A stretch of 62,896 bases of DNA from Caldifarciminota bacterium. Its GTDB lineage: Bacteria; Hydrothermota; Hydrothermia; LBFQ01. The notes below the pieces were generated by a model. That model searched no databases. It worked only from the letters and a program-made list of their open reading frames with translations, and was not told the origin of the DNA. This document shows, piece by piece, positions 35,871 to 43,493 of the stretch. Each line of letters starts with the position of its first letter. Within the stretch, counting starts at the first letter, position 1. Position numbers and translations under genes: made by a program. Location: contig JALWYV010000022.1 of assembly GCA_027003075.1 (NCBI GenBank), forward strand, positions 1-62,896, given 5' to 3'.

Positions 35871-37238
35871 ATGCTGGACCTGAGAGATAAGCTGCGCAGG
35901 TTTGCGGAGATCCTGTCCTCCAACAACACGGTAACCATTACCACGAAGGATCGGACAGGGAACGTATGGTCCGCGAAGGTCTTTTACGCCGATAAGGACG
36001 GCTACGTGTACTCTATCCTTGAGGATAAGGGGCATACCCTCAGGAACGTACGGGAGAACCCTGAGGTCTTCTTCGTTATTGAGAACGGGAACCCGATAAG
36101 GTTCGTACAGGGGAGGGGAACGGTTGAGATACTGGGACCCACATCCTCCCATCCTGAGGAGCGATCGCTAATTACGGCCCGCAACTTTCCTATAGTACCC
36201 TTCCTGAAGGCCAACCCCGACACCACCGTCGTCAGGATAAGGCCCACGGAGGTCTTCGTAACGGATATGAGCAGGGGGTTCCTTCCGAGGTTCAGGATCG
36301 GATTTGACGATAAGACTTTTAAGGTTCTGCGGGAGGTATACCCTCGTCCCTCAAAGTTATCCCTCTACGTGAGGGCCACCCGCCCGTGGGTTATATTCGC
36401 CACCGTATCCGCCGTCATAATAGGGACTCTCCTCGCGGGGAAGTTTGATCCCGTGCGGTTCTTCCTGACGCTGATCGGGGCAGTCCTCGTACACCTCGCA
36501 GTAAACGCCAGCTCGGACTTCTTTGACTATCTCAAAGGCGCGGATAGATGGGACACTCTCGGATCCAGCAGGGTACTCGTTGACAACCTACTTAAACCGG
36601 GGGAAGTCCTTATCCTATCGCTGGTACTTTACGTCCTCGCTCTCGCATCGGGCCTGGCCCTGTTCTATCTCCTCGGATACGATCCCCGATTTCTCTACCT
36701 CATAGGTGCGGGGTTCGTCCTCGGCTTCTTTTACGCCTTCGTACCCGTAGGGTGGAAGTACCTGGCTCTGGGGGACGTAGCCGTGTTCCTCGCCTGGTCC
36801 CTGATATCTACGGGGGCTTACTTCGTTCAGACCGGTGAACTTTCCCTGACACCCTTCGTAGCCTTCTCCCCCATCGCCCTTCTGATAGTGGCCATACTTC
36901 AGGGTAACAACATGAGGGATATACGGGACGACATTAAGAGCGGATACCGGACGTTCGCAGCCCTCATAGGCCCCTCACTCTCAAGGTACTACTACGCCTT
37001 CCTTGTGATCTCCGCATACGTACTGCTGACTGTTTTGATCGCCCTTAAGGTGCTTCCCATATGGACGGCCGTGGCCCTCCTTACCCTTCCTGAGGCGGTT
37101 AAACTGATACGCTGGGCCTTCAGACCCAACTACCTGCAGGCCGGTATGCTGGACTTTTATACGGCTCAGTTGCAGACGAAGTTCGCCACCGCGGTGATAG
37201 TCGGCCTGCTCCTGGACCTGTTGAGCAGGTACGCCTGA
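35871..37238 (+). CDS. Fusion: flavin split-barrel domain + UbiA/MenA prenyltransferase
   Basis: A 455-residue protein with two unrelated parts. Residues about 5-145 are a pyridoxamine-phosphate-oxidase-like split barrel (TVTITTKDRTGNVWSAKVFYA, VFFVIENGNPIRFVQGRGTVEI). Residues about 165-455 are a UbiA-type membrane prenyltransferase with eight or nine helices. Its two Asp-rich motifs are N212xxxDFFDYLKGAD225 and NNMRDIRDD (346-354), as in MenA, which prenylates 1,4-dihydroxy-2-naphthoate to give menaquinone. The linkage is a single open frame with no internal start near the junction. The flavin part may protect or reduce the quinone; that is inference. Confidence 0.85.
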   Translation: MLDLRDKLRRFAEILSSNNTVTITTKDRTGNVWSAKVFYADKDGYVYSILEDKGHTLRNVRENPEVFFVIENGNPIRFVQGRGTVEILGPTSSHPEERSLITARNFPIVPFLKANPDTTVVRIRPTEVFVTDMSRGFLPRFRIGFDDKTFKVLREVYPRPSKLSLYVRATRPWVIFATVSAVIIGTLLAGKFDPVRFFLTLIGAVLVHLAVNASSDFFDYLKGADRWDTLGSSRVLVDNLLKPGEVLILSLVLYVLALASGLALFYLLGYDPRFLYLIGAGFVLGFFYAFVPVGWKYLALGDVAVFLAWSLISTGAYFVQTGELSLTPFVAFSPIALLIVAILQGNNMRDIRDDIKSGYRTFAALIGPSLSRYYYAFLVISAYVLLTVLIALKVLPIWTAVALLTLPEAVKLIRWAFRPNYLQAGMLDFYTAQLQTKFATAVIVGLLLDLLSRYA

Positions 37239-37283
37239 CGAAACCCTGAGAGAAGTTGACCGGATGTAACCGGACTTCCACGG

Positions 37284-37289
37284 TATAAT
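37284..37289 (+). promoter_or_regulatory. -10 box TATAAT of ytxH-like/gap unit
   Basis: Perfect TATAAT 8 bases before ATG 37298. A TTGACC at 37256-37261 is 22 bases upstream, too far for a standard -35. Confidence 0.65.
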
Positions 37290-37297
37290 ACTGGCTT

Positions 37298-37516
37298 ATG
37301 AGGAATGAAAAAGTGGTAGTTTCTTTTGTGGTTGGTGTTCTGGTAGGGGCCCTCGCCGCGCTCCTGCTTACCCCATATACCGGAGATGAGGTAAGGGAGA
37401 AGATAAAGGAGGAATCCGACAGACTCCTTGATAAGCTCGTGGACTCCGTAGGAAGGTTTGAGAATCTGAAGGACAGGCTTGAGGAAGAGGCCTTTGACAT
37501 AGAGGAGGAAATATAG
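37298..37516 (+). CDS. YtxH-like small membrane protein
   Basis: A 72-residue protein: a basic N-terminus, one glycine- and alanine-rich membrane helix (about 8-26), then the LLTPYTGDEVREKIKEESD segment of YtxH-like proteins and an acidic coiled-coil tail. Members are widespread and of unknown function, sometimes stress-related. It is the first, apparently leaderless, gene of a unit with gap two bases downstream. Confidence 0.75.
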   Translation: MRNEKVVVSFVVGVLVGALAALLLTPYTGDEVREKIKEESDRLLDKLVDSVGRFENLKDRLEEEAFDIEEEI

Positions 37517-37518
37517 CC

Positions 37519-38514
37519 ATGAGGATCGCCATCAACGGCTTCGGAAGGATAGGCAGACAGGTCTTTAAGATAGCCCACGAAAAGGGGATAGAGGTTGCCT
37601 ACGTGAACGATCTCGCGGACGCGAACACCCTCGCCCACCTCCTGAAGTACGATTCCACCTACGGCAAGTACGACCGCAACGTAGAGGTCAAGGGGGACAG
37701 CATCTTCGTTGACGGTAAGGAGGTAAAGGTCCTCTCCATTCCGGATCCGTCCGAGTTCAGGTGGGGGGATTGGGGTGTTGACCTCGTTGTGGAGGCCACC
37801 GGACGTTTCCGCCACTACGACAAGGCTTACAAGCACATAGAAGCCGGTGCGAAGTGGGTGATAATTACCGCTCCCGCGAAGGATAAGGCGGATATAACGG
37901 TCGTTTATGGGGCCAACCACACGGCCATAGACAGGGAGAACCATAGGGTAATATCGGCCGCCTCCTGTACTACCAACGCCTTTGCCCTCATGATAAAGGT
38001 CCTGAAGGAGAATTTCGGTATAAGGTACGGTCTCATGACGACGGTTCACGGCTATACCAACGACCAGAGGCTGTTAGACGCTCCTCATAAGAACCTCCGC
38101 CGTGCCCGTGCCGCTGCCTTAAGCATAGTTCCTACCACGACCGGGGCCGCAAAGACCATCTACAAGGTATATCCCGAGCTGCAGGGTAAACTGGACGCCG
38201 TGGCCCTCCGCGTACCCGTACCCGTACCTTCAATAGTGGACTTCACCGTGGAGCTGGAGAAGAGCGCCTCTATAGACGACATCCACACTGCCTACGAGGA
38301 GGCCGCCAACGGCGAGCTCAGGGGACTCCTTGGCATAACTTACGAGGAACTCGTCTCCGTAGACTTCAAGGGAGAGGACAGGACGGTCGTTATAGACGCC
38401 CCCCTCACCCGTGCCATAGAGGGTACCAACATGTTCAAGCTCTTCGGATGGTACGACAACGAGTGGGGATACTCTATGCGGGTGGTGGATATTATTGAGT
38501 ACATAAGAGGATGA
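37519..38514 (+). CDS. gap: Glyceraldehyde-3-phosphate dehydrogenase
   Basis: A 331-residue phosphorylating GAPDH of glycolysis and gluconeogenesis. The Rossmann start is INGFGRIGRQV, the catalytic Cys is in SAASCTTNAFA (family usually SCTTNCLA), and the His is in MTTVHGYTNDQ. The substrate-binding PTTTGAAK and the WYDNEWGYSMRVVD ending are intact. GAGGAGGAAAT gives a ribosome site, as for other internal genes. ATGA overlap links it to the following propeller gene. Confidence 0.97.
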   Translation: MRIAINGFGRIGRQVFKIAHEKGIEVAYVNDLADANTLAHLLKYDSTYGKYDRNVEVKGDSIFVDGKEVKVLSIPDPSEFRWGDWGVDLVVEATGRFRHYDKAYKHIEAGAKWVIITAPAKDKADITVVYGANHTAIDRENHRVISAASCTTNAFALMIKVLKENFGIRYGLMTTVHGYTNDQRLLDAPHKNLRRARAAALSIVPTTTGAAKTIYKVYPELQGKLDAVALRVPVPVPSIVDFTVELEKSASIDDIHTAYEEAANGELRGLLGITYEELVSVDFKGEDRTVVIDAPLTRAIEGTNMFKLFGWYDNEWGYSMRVVDIIEYIRG

Positions 38515-39449
38515 TAACCTTTCTGTTAGTGCAGCTGGGGGGCGGGCAGGAGGAGAGTTACCGCCTTCACAAGTTTAAAACCTGGACGTTCGGTGACGTT
38601 AGAAAGATACACGTTGTCGGAGGTTTCCTTTTCCTCGCCAAAGAGGACGGGGTCAAGATCCTGAACCTCGTTACTCTCAGCGATTCGGTTAAGGGGGTTA
38701 AACTACCTGAGTACATAACCGGAGAGAGGCCGGTTGACATACTTTATTCCAAGGGAACGATGTACGTCGCCTTCAACACCCGGACCTCCCCCGAAATAGA
38801 CGTGGTGGACTTTAAGACCGGAGAGCTTAAAACCAGCCTCACGGTCGGTGGAAACATCATAAACCTCGCCATGGGTTCAAAGTACCTGTTCGTACTGACG
38901 TCCATAGGTATGGAGATCTTTGATGTTTCCAACCCCTCCGAGCCAAAGGACGCTGGCAGCCTCCCGTTCTCAGGGTTCACGGGTACGTCTATGAAGGTAG
39001 CCTTCCCCTATATCTACGTATCCGCCGGTAAAGACGGTTTAATAATTTTCAAGGTTGAGGGTGGCCAGATAAAGAAGGTATATCAGTACCAGCCTCCGGA
39101 CGGCTCTCCCGTGATAGACGCGGAACCCTACGGCAACTACGTGTACCTCGCCTGTGCTAAAGGGGGAATAAAGGTTATAGACATCTCCCGTAGTGACAAC
39201 CAGCTCGTAGGGGAGGTGAAGACCGAATCGCCCGTGTTTGAACTGCGGAGGTACAGGAAGATTCTCCTCGCCCTCTTTGGAAGTAAAGGGGTCAAACTTT
39301 ACTCCATAGCCCGCCCGATGGCCCCCATGCTCTCGGCGTATTACACCAACGGCCAGTACCTGTACGATGCGGGGGCCTATAAGAGGTATCTTGTTCTGGC
39401 CTACGGCCCTGCCGGCATAATTACGTTCAAGTCCCCCGTCCTGAAGTGA
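38511..39449 (+). CDS. LVIVD-type beta-propeller protein
   Basis: A 312-residue protein of repeated beta units with LVIVD-like cores (GVKILNLV, EIDVVDFKTG, MEIFDVSNPSEPKDAG, LIIFKVEGG, IKVIDISRSDN). It likely forms a seven-blade propeller outside the cytoplasm. The N-terminus MITFLLVQLGGG is a very short hydrophobic run. Translationally coupled to gap (ATGA) and to rsmA (GTGA). Function unknown. Confidence 0.75.
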   Translation: MITFLLVQLGGGQEESYRLHKFKTWTFGDVRKIHVVGGFLFLAKEDGVKILNLVTLSDSVKGVKLPEYITGERPVDILYSKGTMYVAFNTRTSPEIDVVDFKTGELKTSLTVGGNIINLAMGSKYLFVLTSIGMEIFDVSNPSEPKDAGSLPFSGFTGTSMKVAFPYIYVSAGKDGLIIFKVEGGQIKKVYQYQPPDGSPVIDAEPYGNYVYLACAKGGIKVIDISRSDNQLVGEVKTESPVFELRRYRKILLALFGSKGVKLYSIARPMAPMLSAYYTNGQYLYDAGAYKRYLVLAYGPAGIITFKSPVLK

Positions 39450-40186
39450 AGCTGAGTCAGGTCTTCCTGAAGGACGAGAGGGTTATAAAGCGGATCGTTG
39501 AGGCTGTGTCCCCCTCCGAGGGGGACGTTTTCGTTGAGGTGGGCCCAGGATTGGGCGTGATAACCTTTCCCCTCATGGAGGCCGGTGCCAGGGTCGTGGC
39601 CGTGGAGATAGATACCTTCCTGTGTATGAGTCTCCGTCGCAAGGGTGTGGATGCCGTGTGCGGGGACTACCTCAAAACGGACGTTGAAGCTCTCCTGAAG
39701 GAAAGGGGCGTGGAAGGTAAGGCACGTTTCTTCTCCTCCGTACCCTATCACATAACCCACGACCTCCTCCTCAAAGTCTTCGGAGAGCGGAGGCTGTACA
39801 GGGATATTCACCTGATACTGCAGAAGGAGGTGGCCGACAGGCTCGTGGCCGAAGAGGGCAGCAAAACGTACGGCCCCTTCTCCGTGATCGCCCGGGCGCT
39901 GTTCCATCCGAAGGTACTTTTCAGGATACCCCGCGGGGCCTTTTCCCCCGTCCCGAAGGTCCATTCCGCCCTCGTAAGGCTCGTTCCAAGGGAGGACAGG
40001 TTGAACGTTGATGTAATCCGTTTTCTGAAGTTCCTGAAGGTTCCCTTCAGCCGCAGGAGAAAAAAGTTAAGGAATACCATGAGGGATATACCCGAGGAGT
40101 TCGCAGACCTCCGACCGGAGAATTTACCTCCCGAAGTGTGGATGAAACTCTACATGAATAAGAAACGTAAATCGCCTTTAAAATAA
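39446..40186 (+). CDS. rsmA: RsmA/KsgA-like 16S rRNA dimethyladenosine transferase, divergent
   Basis: A 246-residue SAM methyltransferase. The SAM motif VEVGPGLGVITFPL, the VAVEID acidic loop and the C-terminal helical domain with FSPVPKVHSALVRL and FSRRRKKLRN identify RsmA, which makes m6(2)A at the 3' end of 16S rRNA. Two usually invariant asparagines are replaced: the first motif reads SQVFL rather than SQNFL, and the catalytic motif reads SSVPY rather than N[LI]PY. The enzyme may be impaired or altered. GTG start overlaps the upstream stop. Confidence 0.85.
   Translation: MKLSQVFLKDERVIKRIVEAVSPSEGDVFVEVGPGLGVITFPLMEAGARVVAVEIDTFLCMSLRRKGVDAVCGDYLKTDVEALLKERGVEGKARFFSSVPYHITHDLLLKVFGERRLYRDIHLILQKEVADRLVAEEGSKTYGPFSVIARALFHPKVLFRIPRGAFSPVPKVHSALVRLVPREDRLNVDVIRFLKFLKVPFSRRRKKLRNTMRDIPEEFADLRPENLPPEVWMKLYMNKKRKSPLK
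40179..40184 (+). promoter_or_regulatory. -10 box TAAAAT of protease-TPR-barrel gene
   Basis: TAAAAT 6 bases before ATG 40191, inside the last codons of rsmA. Confidence 0.55.
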
Positions 40187-40190
40187 AACG

Positions 40191-41780
40191 ATGCTTTTAA
40201 TTCTCGGACAGATCACCTTGCCCAACTGGGACGCCGTACTCACGGAGGACAGGAAGAAGGCCGTGGTACGTATACTCGCCTTCGGTCTGCCAAAGTTAAG
40301 GACGGTGGGGGACGTGGTGGCCGACTGGAACGTCTCCCTTGGCAGCGGTTTCTTCATAGACTCCACCGGAAGGATAATAACCAACAGTCACGTTGTGCGC
40401 AAGGCCAAGGTTATAGCCGTGGTGTTGAGCGATGCTAAGACGAGCAATTTCAGGGAGTTTATGGAAAGCCTTTACTTTGCGGAACTGTTGTACGACGACC
40501 CTGACAACGACGTTGCTGTCCTCAGGGTCGTGGGTGAAAATTTTAAAACCTTAAAGTTCTCCAACCGTAAGTACCTGCGTCAGGGAGAGCCGGTTGCGGC
40601 CCTCGGTTTTCCCGGAACCTCTTACCACGACAACAAGTTGAAGGTCGTGTTCGGATTCGTGGCCTCCGATAAGGACGATAACCCTATCCTGATAAACATG
40701 AGCGTAAATCCCGGAAACTCCGGGGGACCCCTGCTTGACGGCAAAGGCGAGGTTGTAGGGGTGGTATTTGCAAAGGAGGGAGAGGGAAGGGAAGGTCTGG
40801 CCTACGCCATACCCGTTCCTGTAGTGAAGAAGGTTCTCAGAAACATAGAGCTGAGGAAGATTACGAAGGGGCACTACGCCGGGACGGAGATTTACGAGGC
40901 GTACGAGGAGCTGGGTAGAGGTCTGATGAAGGCTCTGATATTTCAGGATTACGAGGCTGCCATAGACCACGCCCAGAAGGCCATAGAGCTGGATCCCGAT
41001 TATGCCGAAGGACACTTCTTTTACGGTTTTCTGGCCTACAAGTACAAGGCATACGATATAGCCAACAGAGAGTACAAGACGGCTTACAAGCTTAAACCCT
41101 CACTGTTTGACGACAACTACAACAAGGAGACCGTGGAGAAACTCCTGAACCCCGACACGTCCGACACCGAGGAGACCGGGGAAGAGGAACAGCAGGAGAG
41201 TACGTCCGTTTCCGTATCCTCCGTTGAAGAGGGCAACATCACACCGAGGGTTGAAAACATAAGTGTCACATCGTCTTCCCGATCCGGGGGATGGAAGAAA
41301 CACATCACTTCATGGCAGGTAGGACTCTACCTCCTCAGGGGCAATCCCGACGAACTCGTACAGGGTAAAAATTCCCTTCCGACCTCCGACAGGTACGAGA
41401 TAACGGCGGCCGTCCATACGGACATCTGGAGTACGTCCTTCTATCTGGTAAAGAACGCCGGATGGGGGTTCGGCATAGGGGCGCCCATGGTGAGCGTGAT
41501 CCTCTTTTCTGGAGGGAACGAGGCCCTAAGACTGGAAGGCATATACCGTAACGGAAACCTCAGGGCGACGCTCGGAACGACCGTCCTCAGGGAGGACGGC
41601 ACCTATCCCCTCGCCCTGCGCATATCTCTGTGGTACAGGTACAGAAGGACCCCATGGACGTTTATGGTTGCTCTGGAACGGGCGAGGTTTGAGGAGATTG
41701 GAAGGGCACTATCCGCCAAAGACAAAGAGGAGAGAAGGATAAACTCCATCCTTTCCGTGGGACTCGGTCTCTGGTTTTAG
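40191..41780 (+). CDS. Trypsin-like protease + TPR + C-terminal beta-barrel-like domain
   Basis: A 529-residue protein. Residues about 20-225 form a trypsin-like (S1C/HtrA-type) domain with His67 (TNSHVV), Asp107 (DNDVAV) and Ser177 (NPGNSGGP), but no PDZ domain follows. About 235-315 is a TPR pair (AIDHAQKAIELDPDYAEGHF, ANREYKTAYKLKPSL). A Glu/Ser/Thr-rich linker leads to about 160 residues of alternating strands ending VGLGLWF, as in outer-membrane barrels. The N-terminus MLLILGQITL is a short uncharged hydrophobic start; the frame has a TAA 12 bases upstream. Confidence 0.82.
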   Translation: MLLILGQITLPNWDAVLTEDRKKAVVRILAFGLPKLRTVGDVVADWNVSLGSGFFIDSTGRIITNSHVVRKAKVIAVVLSDAKTSNFREFMESLYFAELLYDDPDNDVAVLRVVGENFKTLKFSNRKYLRQGEPVAALGFPGTSYHDNKLKVVFGFVASDKDDNPILINMSVNPGNSGGPLLDGKGEVVGVVFAKEGEGREGLAYAIPVPVVKKVLRNIELRKITKGHYAGTEIYEAYEELGRGLMKALIFQDYEAAIDHAQKAIELDPDYAEGHFFYGFLAYKYKAYDIANREYKTAYKLKPSLFDDNYNKETVEKLLNPDTSDTEETGEEEQQESTSVSVSSVEEGNITPRVENISVTSSSRSGGWKKHITSWQVGLYLLRGNPDELVQGKNSLPTSDRYEITAAVHTDIWSTSFYLVKNAGWGFGIGAPMVSVILFSGGNEALRLEGIYRNGNLRATLGTTVLREDGTYPLALRISLWYRYRRTPWTFMVALERARFEEIGRALSAKDKEERRINSILSVGLGLWF

Positions 41781-41801
41781 GTAGCTCGGGGAGGGGAAGC
41801 C

Positions 41802-42569
41802 TTGAAGTGGGTATTTCTGGACATAGAGACTACGGGAACGGACTTCCGGAGGGACAGAATAGTTGAGATCGGTCTGGTCGTAAAGGGGAAGAGGGGAAGG
41901 CCAAAGGAACGGGCATTCCTCCTTAACCCCCAGGCTCCGATAAAGAAGAGGGCGTACAGGGTCCACGGCATAGGGTACGACGACGTTAAGGGAGCGCCAA
42001 CGTTCCCGGAGATAAAGGACGAGCTCCTGCCCCTTTTAAAGGGGTCGGTTATAGTGGGTTTCAATCTCCTCAGTCTGGATATACCCTTTCTCAACTTTGA
42101 ACTCTACCGACTCGGTGAGCCGCCCCTTTTGAACCCGGTCGTGGACGTCAGACAGATCGCCAAAGTAATTTACGAGGACGCTCCGAACTCTCTGGAGAAA
42201 CTGGCGAGGTACTTCGGCATAGAGGTTAAGAACAACCACAGGGCGCTTACGGACGCCCGTATAACCCGTAAAGTCTTCATGGCCCTTAAGGAGAGGAAGC
42301 CGGAGATATTCGCGGATGTTGACGGTCTGGAGAGCCTCACGTTATCAAACTTCCCGTCCAAATCGGTTGATATTCTCAGGATAGCGAGGGAACACGGGTG
42401 GGTGCATATAAAGTACTACTCCCACAGGTACGGCCTCTCGGAATGGAACATACGTCCCATAACCATCCTCAAAAGTTACGTTATTGGGGATACTGGAGAG
42501 GGTAGGTTCAAGTACTTCAACGTGATGAGGATCATAAAGATCTCACCCCCATCCTTCGGCTGGATATAG
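41802..42569 (+). CDS. DnaQ-like DEDDh 3'-5' exonuclease with WYL-like C-terminal domain
   Basis: A 255-residue protein. Residues 1-165 are a DnaQ-type exonuclease with the full DEDDh set: Asp7, Glu9 (DIETTGTD), Asp93 (LLSLDIPFL), His146 and Asp151 (NNHRALTDAR). Residues about 185-247 (ILRIAREHGWVHIKYYSH, WNIRPITILKSYVIG, FKYFNVMRIIKI) look like a small WYL ligand-binding domain. The TTG start follows GGGGAGGGG. It ends 18 bases before the first CRISPR repeat. It may process nucleic acids in housekeeping repair, or trim prespacers for the adjacent array; the second is inference. Confidence 0.8.
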   Translation: MKWVFLDIETTGTDFRRDRIVEIGLVVKGKRGRPKERAFLLNPQAPIKKRAYRVHGIGYDDVKGAPTFPEIKDELLPLLKGSVIVGFNLLSLDIPFLNFELYRLGEPPLLNPVVDVRQIAKVIYEDAPNSLEKLARYFGIEVKNNHRALTDARITRKVFMALKERKPEIFADVDGLESLTLSNFPSKSVDILRIAREHGWVHIKYYSHRYGLSEWNIRPITILKSYVIGDTGEGRFKYFNVMRIIKISPPSFGWI

Positions 42570-42587
42570 GTGGGGAGATACAACCAC

Positions 42588-43221
42588 TCTAAGCTCCCTT
42601 ATAGGTAGGCTGAAAACTCGCCGGCAAGGTGGTAAACCTCGGCCGCAACGTCGTGTTTCAATCCCTTATAGGTAGGCTGAAAACAACATAGACCATGACC
42701 CTGATTATTTCGCCGGTACGCGTTTCAATCCCTTATAGGTAGGCTGAAAACCCATGGGAGGAACATCCACGTGTCCGGGAACAACAAGAGTTTCAATCCC
42801 TTATAGGTAGGCTGAAAACTATACCCCACGCCGAGTACTCCCCCTTCCCGATCCTGTTTCAATCCCTTATAGGTAGGCTGAAAACCTGTCTCAACCTCAA
42901 CGGCAGATTTGGACGTCGGAAGTTTCAATCCCTTATAGGTAGGCTGAAAACCGCCCGTATGGGGCGAGATATAGCGGGGCATCCGTTGTTTCAATCCCTT
43001 ATAGGTAGGCTGAAAACATGCTATTCCATATACGACTACGACACGTGGATGCCGAGTTTCAATCCCTTATAGGTAGGCTGAAAACGCACAACGATAAAGA
43101 AGGTGATGCGGAAGGTGAGGGAAGGGTTTCAATCCCTTATAGGTAGGCTGAAAACAAAGACGAAAATTGTCGTGGTAGGGACGATGGGGCAGTTTCAATC
43201 CCTTATAGGTAGGCTGAAAAC
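42588..43221 (-). CRISPR. CRISPR array, 10 repeats and 9 spacers
   Basis: Ten 30-base repeats start at 42588, 42655, 42722, 42790, 42856, 42922, 42988, 43056, 43126 and 43192, with spacers of 36-40 bases. Read on the plus strand each begins GTTTCAATCC and ends GCTGAAAAC. Nine repeats are identical. The leftmost has its first seven bases degenerate. The complementary strand ends ATTGAAAC, the usual 5' handle of type I and III crRNAs, so transcription should run right to left from a leader at about 43222-43490, and the degenerate repeat is the oldest. No cas gene is in the window. Confidence 0.98.
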
Positions 43222-43493
43222 CCATCTCTCATCCCTCGCCAAATTCTCAATTGTCATGCGGAACTACCGGGTATTATAAGGGCGGAAAAATGAAGGTGAA
43301 GGTTCGCAAACCTCCAATCCTGCAGAAATCCCGGGGGGTTTGCGAAGTGGGTGTGAATGCCCATCACTATTGATAAAACGACCTTTTAATACGTTTGAAC
43401 GGTCGTTCAAGCACCCCACGTAAGTTGAAATTTTCCGGAGGTTTGCGAAGTTGGTTTGTAATGTAAACACGTCTGTAATACAGACAAACGGTT
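43222..43493 (-). promoter_or_regulatory. Probable CRISPR leader
   Basis: These 272 bases between the array and the BatA-like gene hold no convincing gene. A minus-strand TATAAT at 43273-43278, about 51 bases from the newest repeat, is a plausible array promoter. GGTTTGCGAAGT is repeated at 43337 and 43440, and an inverted copy of GGAGGTTTGCGAA lies at 43303-43315. Two palindromes, TTGAACG-GT-CGTTCAA (43395-43410) and GTCTGT-AAT-ACAGAC (43471-43485), complete the set. Confidence 0.65.

Noticed and set aside
37256-37289. TTGACC as -35 for the ytxH-like promoter
   Set aside because: The spacing to TATAAT is 22 bases, outside the usual 16-19.
42725-42994. Open frame inside the CRISPR array
   Set aside because: Its translation is a repeated PTYKGLK-type peptide produced by the CRISPR repeats themselves.
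43264-43470. Small minus-strand frame in the CRISPR leader
   Set aside because: No ribosome site, no family likeness, and it overlaps the repeated motifs and palindromes of the leader.
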